Source: Gremmenia infestans
Taxonomy: Eukaryota; Ascomycota; Leotiomycetes; Helotiales; Hamatocanthoscyphaceae
DNA length: 64,000 nucleotides
Direction: 5' to 3'
Assembly: GCA_032629725.1 (NCBI GenBank)
Contig: JAFEVB010000005.1
Coordinates: 434,001 to 498,000 of the forward strand
The notes under the pieces are model-generated. The model worked only from the letters and a program-made list of their open reading frames with translations. It was not told where the DNA came from and ran no database searches. Both the position numbers and the translations under genes were made by a program. Positions 55,841 through 64,000 of this stretch are shown in pieces; position 1 is the stretch's first letter, and the number at the start of each line of letters is the position of its first letter.

Positions 55841-57367
55841 ATGTCTTCAGAAGACATCACGCAGAAGAGACATCGCCATACTCGAAGCGCTGCTGCCGTC
55901 TCCTCTGGCAATACCCCATCGCAGAATCCACACAATCCTCACCATTTGAACCTCCAAGCGCATGCGCAGAATACACAAACCGACATGAGCTACCCCGCAC
56001 AGCCCTCCACTCCACCCCGGACCCCTCGGAGGGACAACCGCTCTGGTTTCCAAAATACCAACTCGAACACTCATGAAAGCGGCTCGAAACAAAAATCTAG
56101 AGGCAAGAACCGCCCGAGGAATATAACGAGCTCTCCTGCCGTCAAAGGAAATGACAGGAGTACTCCACCCCTACCGAGAGCGCAATCCGCAGGCATGCCA
56201 TCATCCGCAAAGCCAATAAGCACACCATCTACTGCTGTGTATGCTGGTGCAACCTTTCATGCATCGCCAGCCCCATCTGCGCTCCCTATTCCGAGCTTCT
56301 ATTCGAAATCTGTTCCTGACTCTCCTGGATTGAAAGGACTCAGATCCGTACAGGAGGCTCCTTCGACAAAGCAAAGCCCATCACCTCCTATGCCAGAAGC
56401 CAATTCAGTAAAACAATACCAGCGAGAAGAGTCACCTCTCGATTTCTTCTTCAAGGCAGACAGGGAAGAGAAGGCTAGAGCTCGAAGTGTTAGCTCAAAC
56501 AACACAACAGGCGCCGCTGCCGGACCTTTCCAGGCCCCAGGAGCCTCTCGAAATGCACAGACTCCACCAGCTCCCAACAGTCAAAACCGGACTCGTCAAG
56601 GACATACGTCCAAATCCTCAGGTAGTGGCATGTTTGCTATGGAATTGGATGGCCCTACTAGCCCAGGAACACCATTCGGCCCTGCATTTTCTACACCTTA
56701 TGCTGAGAGGATCAATGCTGCCAGATCCGGCACCACCCCCACTCGTGAGGTTCCACAGCAACGTGTAGATCGCTCTGAAGCTCTCAAAGCATATCTCTTC
56801 TCTGGTCACACTTTGTCGCCACCTACCACAAATGGAAGTGGCATGAATGGATCTTTCTCCCCCTCATCTCAATTTACCTCGAATAGCGCGAAGACGAGTC
56901 CTGTATCATCACGCCCTCAACAAAACGGGCATGTTTTCAACCACAATGCAAACGGCTCAAGCAATCGCCCCAGACCATCAGGACGCTCATCTGGCCTTCG
57001 CCAGGAAGTGACACCTACAAAGACACCCACCCGAACTCCTGATCGCAACTTTTTCTATGATAATTCACCTACTACATCTAGAATGAATGGACATCTTTCT
57101 CCCTCGAACCAAAATGATCTTACAGCAAGGATCATGTCGCAAAATGCTTCTCCTTCTCCTACATCCCCATATGGCGTTTCATCTGGTAATAGAGGCGCAG
57201 ACCTCAAAGGCATTGAAGATAGTCTTCGCAAGATATTGAAGTTAGACTCGGCTAGGCACTCGGGCGCTACAGACTCTAGCGTCACGGCTACATCAGCTAT
57301 GCCAAATTATGCTGGTGGCAGGGTTCCACCAATAGCTGGCATGAATCACGGCGTTATGAGATCTTGA
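55841..57367 (+). CDS. EDC1/PNRC-type mRNA decapping activator (disordered protein with YAGxxF and LPxP motifs)
   Basis: This is a single-exon, almost wholly disordered protein of 508 residues rich in Ser, Pro, Asn and Thr. At residues 134-153 it contains YAGATFHASPAPSALPIPSF. In the Edc1 and PNRC families a YAGxxF segment activates the decapping enzyme Dcp2, and a following proline-rich LPxP segment binds the EVH1 domain of Dcp1. Both motifs are present in the right order and spacing, so I infer a decapping activator. Further apparent conserved islands are SPLDFFFKADREEKARAR near 200, ALKAYLFSG near 310 and a short helix DLKGIEDSLRKILKLDS near 460. No structured domain is present. The function is inferred from the motif and not from global homology. 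Confidence 0.72.
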   Translation: MSSEDITQKRHRHTRSAAAVSSGNTPSQNPHNPHHLNLQAHAQNTQTDMSYPAQPSTPPRTPRRDNRSGFQNTNSNTHESGSKQKSRGKNRPRNITSSPAVKGNDRSTPPLPRAQSAGMPSSAKPISTPSTAVYAGATFHASPAPSALPIPSFYSKSVPDSPGLKGLRSVQEAPSTKQSPSPPMPEANSVKQYQREESPLDFFFKADREEKARARSVSSNNTTGAAAGPFQAPGASRNAQTPPAPNSQNRTRQGHTSKSSGSGMFAMELDGPTSPGTPFGPAFSTPYAERINAARSGTTPTREVPQQRVDRSEALKAYLFSGHTLSPPTTNGSGMNGSFSPSSQFTSNSAKTSPVSSRPQQNGHVFNHNANGSSNRPRPSGRSSGLRQEVTPTKTPTRTPDRNFFYDNSPTTSRMNGHLSPSNQNDLTARIMSQNASPSPTSPYGVSSGNRGADLKGIEDSLRKILKLDSARHSGATDSSVTATSAMPNYAGGRVPPIAGMNHGVMRS

Positions 57368-57870
57368 TATACGACGATTTTAACGTCATGAGATTTGTGA
57401 CAACGACGGCGTTACGGTCTTGGCTGTTTGTTTTGCAGCGACGACTTGGGGATCTACGACGTTTTGATTTTCTTCTTTGGCTCACGAATTTCTTGTCTAT
57501 GGTATATTTGGGTTGGGCTAGGCTTAGCTTGGAGAAGCATGGCATTATGGGAAGTTTGATACCCACTACTATATTTTTTTGGTGCTTGATGGCTACGGCG
57601 GTTTCTTTTGTATCGTCTTTGACACCTCACAGCACATTCTGCAATCATTTCTTTTGTTCTAGCAAGGGGAGAAACAAGCCATAGGCTTAGATTCGCGTTC
57701 CTGTGGGCTGCGTGCCACTCGCAGGAGCTATAGAAAAGTGGAAGCAAACATGGTGTAGTTCTTATCAGCCTGACGAGACATAGCCCGGTTGGATCAATAC
57801 ATACAATTACCCCATAGTCTGCTCTACGCGAAGCTCTTTTTTCTTTTGCAGCCAAAAGACTTGGCTCTTA
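57368..57870. other. 3' flank of the EDC1-type gene
   Basis: Probable 3' UTR and intergenic DNA ending at the MITE. No gene seen. Confidence 0.45.
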
Positions 57871-58203
57871 GGGCCTCTTTGGTTTACCTTTTTGGGTAAG
57901 AGCAGTTGGTTTTCGTGGCCCACAGATGGTTCTCGCCAAACACGACTTGGGTTAAAATGGCCATGCATCACATGAATAAATTCGCAGAACTGCAAGCTAA
58001 ACACCACTGTAGTCACGGTATTTTCACTTACTCGTAAAGAAGCATCTGTAAATACATACAAAATAACATATGTGCACGTCTGTGGTGTAACAATAAATAA
58101 TTCGCTCACACAGATTTCTAAGTGAAAACCCGCCAGAATACCAACATTTCTCGGGGATTCTTCAACTATAGGCCTTTGATCCCAAAAAGAACCAAACAAG
58201 CCC
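57871..58203. mobile_element. PIF/Harbinger-type MITE, 333 bp, TTA target duplication
   Basis: The left end is GGGCCTCTTTGGTT and the right end, on the - strand, GGGCTTGTTTGGTT. Both continue into CTTTTTGGG after a 3-base indel. It is flanked by TTA at 57868-57870 and 58204-58206. A GGGC-TGTTTGG terminus with a 3-bp TTA duplication is the hallmark of Tourist/PIF-Harbinger elements. There is no transposase frame; a chance frame on the - strand (57807-58277) runs through both edges. Confidence 0.82.
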
Positions 58204-58552
58204 TTACTCACCGTGCTGTTCTCAGCCAAATTGTTGCCGCGGATACTAAAGCCCGTGACCCGTCTTTTAGTCCACACACATCAAAATTTGAGCTCTGTTC
58301 CTTAGAAAAGGGAATTGCGTGCTGACTCTGTAGTCTTAGGAAGGATCTTACTTCATATTTAGAATAACACCTAACGGCGCTGCTTAAGTTTTCATCTATG
58401 AATTTTCTTTTCCCCCTCGTGACTCACTTGCGGCTGGCTACCTGGAATGGTTTTCGCGGAAGCATGTTGAAATCCGCGACTACTATTCGCTGATATATTT
58501 TACTCGCTCTCGAAGTAGTTTGGTCCTTTTGATCTAGAGAGTGCCTTTACTG

Positions 58553-59500
58553 TTAGCCGAATACCAATGCTACTAATTCAACCTGGAGTAATGACCGCCA
58601 CTCCCTCCCGCTCCTCGGGGGGGACCTTAGTCCTTCCAGAACGTGGGTCCGAATGTTCTTTGAGTATTCAACGTTTAAGAACCGACCTGGAGTCTCTGGA
58701 TACTCTGCTATCGTGATGTAGGTTGTTACTATATCCATGGAATCTAGAAGTGTTACTTTGCGTCCGTTAATGCACACATCAGGCAAGGCCCTGATATTTT
58801 CCACAGAACCGCTTCGTGCTTTGGAAGTCTGTCTTATTATATTGCATCAGATGAATTTATAAACGCTCCAAGCATTATATAAGGCATGCTAATGCTTCCA
58901 AATGAGAGGTGCCAATAGATATGATTAGCTCTCTATCTTAGTATGGATCTTCTAAACCGAAGAATAAATCAAATTTTAAGTGAGTTTAGACCTCTTAGCA
59001 GCCCTATAACAGTTAAATCTAAGTTCTCTAAGTGGTGCGGACTATATATTGAGGGGTACAATTCAGGTAAGGCTGTCAGACTTAAAGAAAAAGGGCAGTA
59101 ATATAAGAGCTCGTACTCAGGCAAAGCCCTGATATTCTCCAGAGCCGCTTCACGCTTGGGAAAGCCGTTCCACCATACCATGTCAGATAGATTCGTGAAT
59201 GTTCAAAACACGATGCTTCCAAATGAGGGGTGCCACAGTCATAAACCAACCTAGTGTCTCTCAAAACTCTGCTAGCATATATAATATAAGAGCTCGTACT
59301 CAGGCAGAGCCCTGATATTCTTCGCAGAGCCGCTTCGCGCTTTGGAAGGCCGTCCCACCATGCCGCGTCAGATAGATTCGTAAATGTTTCAAGCATTGGA
59401 TGAGACATGCCCAATGCTTCCAAATGGGAGCGACCGACGGCGAGCTAGAATGCCAATTAAAAAGACTTTCAATCCTTTGACTGGCTAGCTCCTGGGGAAC
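58553..59500 (-). pseudogene. Decayed, tandemly duplicated gene fragment (unknown family)
   Basis: Three diverged copies of one unit occur at 59303-59429, 59119-59232 and 58781-58913. On the - strand they read, in the best frames, FTNLSDAAWWDGLPKREAAL, FTNLSDMVWWNGFPKREAAL and a shorter copy ending ENIRALPDVC. Frames are interrupted by shifts between and within copies. The copies at 59119 and 59303 also share a 26-bp lead ATAATATAAGAGCTCGTACTCAGGCA. Downstream of the last copy the reading CINGRKVTLLDSMDIVTTYI then GRFLNVEYSKNIRTHVLEGL remains open to 58553. I do not recognise the family; WWxGLPKREAAL looks like a helical repeat unit. No start and no continuous frame is present. Confidence 0.65.
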
Positions 59501-60226
59501 TCTCATGTCGCCATCTCTAGGTATGCGCCGTGGATTTTCTTCAGGGTTCCCTTTCCGGACTTGGGAAGGACTCGTTCAATATCCCGTGACTCGTAACATA
59601 ATCGCTGCAGTTCCCGGGTGCCTAAAACGGGTACTAAAGTCAGATATTGATCTGATATCTGAAGCAATACAGTGATTTTGTCCCTTTCGTGTAGGATAAT
59701 CCCCCTCTAGCCAGGCTAGAAGTATTCTATTCGATCAGGAAGTAGTATAGATATGAAAGAGAGAGAGCAAGACCTTCTGAAAGCAGTGACAGGGTCTGTA
59801 CGATAGGTTATCAACCAACATGCACCAACATGCTAAACTCACTGATCAACCAAAGACCAGATCTAGAGACTAGTAACACCAACACGACGCTAATCATCAC
59901 AAAAATCAGTAAATGATTTGTTAAAAAAGACATGAGAGAGTTCTTGTACACCTCGTAACCCTCAGCAGCCGCTCATTTTCGTACATTTCAAGCTCTCTCG
60001 TCCCTCTTCTGTCAGCATCACCTCTCCCCCCTATCCCCTCGCCTCTGGACCCCGCTGCTTGGCGGCGTAGAGTGGGTCTAACCCCCTGAAAGCCACCCTA
60101 ACGCCCCCCTGTAGCACTAGCCGCGCTCTCGCCCAAAAAACATCTCGCGTAACGACAGTCAACGTTTGACGACAACCGTATTGCACTTGCAACGAGTCTT
60201 CGAACGTCCAATTCCACCATGCAAAC
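59501..60226. other. Intergenic before MTO1, no gene seen
   Basis: The first part may include further decayed sequence of the duplicated fragment. No intact frame is seen. Confidence 0.45.
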
Positions 60227-62413
60227 ATGAGCAGAGCATTAGCACCTGGAAGGCATATCTCATGGTCTCGCGCCGCACAGTCTCACAGCGCACAGTCTCG
60301 ATGCTTCCGGCAACAGCGAAGACGCTTTGCTGACGTCGCTGAAGGTCTCCGGTACGCCTCCTCTCCTCGGAATGCCTACTTCTTCCTCAGACTCTGATTC
60401 TTCGCGTTAGGCCATACGATGTCGTCGTTATTGGCGGGGGCCATGCTGGCTCCGAGGCATGCGCTGGCGCTGCGCGGTCGGGCGCGAGGACGGCACTCAT
60501 CACTCCGAAGCTTGATAACATAGGGGTATGCTCCTGCAACCCGAGTTTCGGTGGCATAGGGAAGGGAACTATGCTGAGGGAGGTCGATGCACTTGATGGT
60601 GTTGCGGGGAGAATTATCGACAAGGCTGGTGTCCAATTTAAGGTTTTGAATAAGAAGAAAGGTCCTGCCGTCTGGGTGAGTACCCTTTTTATACATTGCC
60701 CCAGCTAGTCTACATAACAACCCAAATCACAATGACGCTAACACTTAATAGGGTCCCCGGGCACAAATTGATAGGTCTCTTTACAAGCAGTTTATGAGGG
60801 AAGAATTGGAGAGCTATCCCAATTTGTCAATTGTGCCGGGTAGTGTGGCGGATATCATTGTCTCACCAGATAATGATACCCCTGCTAATAAGGGGAAGAT
60901 CACTGGCGTACGTCTAGAATCGGGCGAGATAATACCAACCAACCAAGTTGTGATAACTACTGGAACATTTCTCGGTGGTGAAATTCATATTGGCCTTGAG
61001 TGTTATCCCGCCGGACGTATGGGGGAGGCTGCTACCTTTGGTTTAAGTAAATCCTTGAAAGATGCTGGCTTTCAACTGGGTAGATTGAAGACCGGTACCC
61101 CCCCTCGTCTAGCCAAAAATAGCATTGACTTCACATCACTTGAGGCTCAACACGGTGATGACCCGCCTACACCTTTCAGCTATCTCAATGGTACAGTGGC
61201 CGTCAAAGATCAACTACTTTGCTATGCTACCTACACCAATGCGGCTTCACATGACGTGGTCCGCGCCAACCTCGATAAATCCATCCACATCCGAGAAACT
61301 GTCAAAGGACCCAGATATTGCCCGTCGCTAGAATCCAAAATCATCAGGTTCTCCGACAAGGAAAGGCATATCATCTGGCTCGAGCCCGAAGGCTTCGACA
61401 GCAATGTCATCTACCCAAATGGAATCTCCATGACTATCCCTGCCGATGCACAGGAGCAGTTATTAAGGACAGTCAAGGGTCTTGAAAATGTCACTATGCT
61501 GCAGGCTGGTTATGGGGTAGAGTACGACTATGTCGACCCTCGGAGCCTAAAAGCAAGCTTGGAGACAAAGGCAATTCGTGGGCTGTTCTTAGCGGGCCAG
61601 ATAAATGGCACCACTGGATATGAGGAAGCCGCGGCCCAGGGCATTATTGCTGGGATCAATGCGGGATTGGCATCACGCTCGCAGCCTCCGATGGTGTTGT
61701 CTCGCAGTGATGGATACATTGGGATTATGATAGATGACTTGGTCACCAAAGGTGTATCGGAGCCATATCGCATGTTCACGTCACGGAGCGAATACAGAAT
61801 GAGTGCCAGAGCAGACAATGCCGATCTGCGGCTGACTGCGAAGGGGAGAGAAGCTGGTGTCGTTGGAGATAGACGGTGGTCCAACTTCCAAGACCAAGTC
61901 TCCCAAATGGACGGCCTCAAAGCTGCCCTGCAAGCAAAATATATATCTCCCCCTAACTGGATCAAACATGGCTTCAAAGTCGGTAGCGATGCAACACGGC
62001 GAACCGCCTTTGAAGTTCTGCGGATCGCTGGCGCTACTGTTCCGGATATGGAAACGATTATTCCAGAAGTCTCGCAGTACTCGCCCAATATTCAAAATCG
62101 AGTTGGGATCGAGGCAGTGTACGCACCGTACATTGCTCAGCAGACAGCATCTATGAAATCATTTCAGAAAGACGAGAATTTGAAATTGCCAGTAGACTTG
62201 GAGTATGACCAAGTGCATGGGCTTTCGATGCATGAGAAGTCAGTTCTTCAAGCTACCAGACCGGAATCTGTTGGGCAGGCGCGGCGCATTGAAGGCATGA
62301 CACCTTCTGGACTTGTAAAACTGTTGGCGTATAGTCAGGTGAGAAATCGAGGGTTAAGATTAGCGGCGTCGAGTAGAGAAGGAGCCCTACAGGAGTGTGG
62401 TGGCTACCCCTGA
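60227..62413 (+). CDS. MTO1: Mitochondrial tRNA wobble-uridine modification protein MTO1 (GidA/MnmG)
   Basis: This FAD-dependent enzyme, with MSS1, makes 5-taurinomethyl/5-carboxymethylaminomethyl-type modifications at U34 of mitochondrial tRNAs. It has three exons, 60227-60351, 60411-60675 and 60752-62413, giving 683 residues (yeast Mto1 669). The N-terminus MSRALAPGRHISWSRAAQ is an arginine-rich presequence. The FAD site is YDVVVIGGGHAGSEA. Next come CSCNPSFGGIGKGTMLREVDALDG, a GidA signature, then GPRAQIDRSLYKQFM, TGTFLGGEIHIG, GRLKTGTPPRL, LFLAGQINGTTGYEEAAAQG (second GidA signature) and FTSRSEYRMSARADNADLRLT. The last 25 residues after LVKLLAYSQ are unlike family members. A GTGAGA donor occurs exactly there, so a further 3' intron is possible. 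Confidence 0.93.
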
Positions 62414-62820
62414 TATTCGTGTTAAGTTAGTCCCCTTGGCGCCTCGCACATTTGTACAATACATAATTCAAGTCGCGGAGACCTTTTCCCACCCAACATC
62501 GTCTACATTACATTTTTAACGCACCCCAAGAATTGCACACAAGTGAAGAATTGACATCAAGACATAGTCAGTGGCACAAACAAACGGCTACAGCTGTGCC
62601 AACAAGACGAAAACAGTTACGATCAAGATTCGACGGCCGCGTGGTCCAAGAAATATAGGTCCCACTCACTCTTTGACGAAGATCGTAAGTCAACTTTCAC
62701 CATCCATACCCAGTAATTGGCTGACACAGTGATAAGATCCTCTCGCGCGCGCGCACACTGCAACTCTTCAACGATCAAAGTCCTTTCCCCTCGACAGATC
62801 CATTTTCCAGACCCGATATA
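62414..62820. other. Intergenic, no gene seen
   Basis: MTO1 3' flank and promoter of the next gene, including an alternating CG tract at 62743-62753. If MTO1 has a last small exon it would lie here. Confidence 0.45.
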
Positions 62821-64000
62821 ATGTCAGACAAGGCCTTGACAAACTTGGGCTACACCCACATGTACTACGCACGTAAGGAAACCTCGTGCTGTACAGAGTG
62901 ATGTCCACTAACATCAAAATAGAAGACATATCGCTACTCCGTGATTTGATTAACTCCACCGAAGCAGAGATCACACATAACGCCAGAAAGCTCATGGATA
63001 ACTTCCATGTTTGTACGCCGTATGATATGTCTGTTCGCGATGCAGTATGTGGTAAGTAACTCTTGAAACCTCCACGGCAAACTTGACGGCTGATGAGATG
63101 CCCTTCTTTTAGTCAATGCAGTTAAGATACTCGCCGACGGGGGGGACCTACCGCCTTATATCAAAGCATGGTCACTACTCGGACATATAAATGGCCCTAC
63201 ACTTGACGCACAGCGTTCTGCCCTGAAATTGATGTCAATGCAACAACTGTCTAGTATTTATTGGCCCAGCACACCAGACAGTGGCCCACTCCAACAGCTT
63301 CCAATTGCAGCAGCATATCCTATTCAATCGAATTCTATCTCGAACACTCTCCACACCAATATCTCAGGCAACACAAAAGCCCCGAGACCTTTTTCAAGAA
63401 ACAACATAAAACATCAGGGAAACGGATTATGTGCTGGAGAGATGCCCCCGATCTGCGGTTCAGCCCCTTCCCAAGGCAAGACTGTTTTGACAGGTCAAAA
63501 AGGGGAACCTGCGACTGGAGGGACTGGAATGGAACGAGGGAATGGGAATAACAAATCCTTATACGGCGTTCTACCCCCAGCTATCAACGGGGTCGACAAA
63601 AAGCTAGAGGAAACTCCTATGATGACATGTTCCAACAAGATGCCAATAAGTCCTCCCAGTAGTAAAGGATCAAACACCCCCCCTAGACAGCCATCAAGCA
63701 CGCCTAGGAGAAAGAAAGAGAAGATCTCACCCCCTGTAAGTGTGAATCTCCAAAATGAAGCATTAACTACACTAACACTTGCGTTCAGGGACGTCCATCG
63801 CGTTATGCCGAATTGAATGGAAAACACAATGAAGATCTTCGCAGCAGAGGTTTTAAACCCACTACTCAACAAATAAATGCCAGTGACGAAGTGCTAAATG
63901 GTTCAAGGCGTACCGTTTCGCCCGAAAAGAAGCCTGCGGCGCGTTTGATGCATTTCCCCCCATACTATCCTCAACAGCAGCAGACAATGGCAAGCATGGC
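62821..64000 (+). CDS. Unrecognised protein, 5' part (3' end cut by window)
   Basis: Four exons are visible: 62821-62872, 62923-63051, 63113-63735 and 63789 to the window end. All joins keep frame and have good GTAAG/TAG signals. The first 100 residues look folded and mostly helical: MSDKALTNLGYTHMYYAQ, DISLLRDLINSTEAEITHNA, then TPYDMSVRDAVCVNAVKILA and YIKAWSLLGHINGPTLDAQ. From about residue 105 the protein is disordered and rich in Ser, Pro, Asn and Gln, with a basic TPRRKKEKISPP and later ARLMHFPPYYPQQQQ. I do not recognise the family. The layout, a small N-terminal domain plus a long low-complexity tail, would suit a regulatory or RNA-associated protein, but this is only a guess. Confidence 0.75.

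Noticed and set aside
57807..58277. 156-codon - strand frame
   Set aside because: It runs across both ends of the Harbinger-type MITE and shows no domain.

Overview
The window is nuclear DNA of a filamentous ascomycete (Pezizomycotina). The evidence is the gene set (TSC2, RAD9, CENP-I, a Pth11-like receptor, F-box/LRR protein, ribosomal proteins), many 45-160 bp introns with GTRNGT donors, CTRAY branch sites and YAG acceptors, mixed gene orientation and no operons. Protein flavour suggests Leotiomycetes, but that is only an impression. All exon joins were derived by reading the sequence and keeping frame with family-conserved protein. No transcript data were available.

Layout. 0-5 kb: 3' part of TSC2, an SDR gene and a 239-bp MITE. 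5-14 kb: ISA2, RPL7 (with an intronic box C/D snoRNA), an ATS1/KTI13-type RCC1 protein, the RAD9 checkpoint clamp and an F-box/LRR protein. 14-20 kb: an alpha/beta hydrolase, a mitochondrial GGQ rescue factor, a small subunit of serine palmitoyltransferase and CENP-I. 22-27.5 kb: a GNAT protein with a remnant of a GH3 glycosidase, then a Pth11-like membrane protein. 27.5-31.6 kb is gene-poor. 31.6-36 kb: a second SDR and a Ran1/Ksp1-type kinase with a long leader. 40-46 kb: enolase-phosphatase E1 (638-635 bp intron) and an AVT1-type vacuolar transporter. 47-57 kb is a dense housekeeping block: BMT2 and RPL25 (divergent), TIM8, a CorA/ALR1 transporter, SPC1 and RBX1 (convergent) and an EDC1/PNRC-type decapping activator. 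57.4-60.2 kb: a Harbinger-type MITE and a decayed, tandemly duplicated gene fragment. 60-64 kb: MTO1 and the 5' part of an unrecognised gene that runs off the window.

The genes do not form one pathway or a biosynthetic cluster. Loose themes are ribosome and rRNA modification (RPL7 plus its snoRNA, BMT2, RPL25), mitochondrial function (ISA2, the GGQ factor, TIM8, MTO1) and chromosome maintenance (RAD9, CENP-I). The least ordinary items are the intronic snoRNA, two MITEs with clean target duplications, the GH3-less GNAT protein, the EDC1-type motif protein and the degenerate duplicated pseudogene array. I found no convincing tRNA, rRNA, CRISPR or wholly new multigene system.
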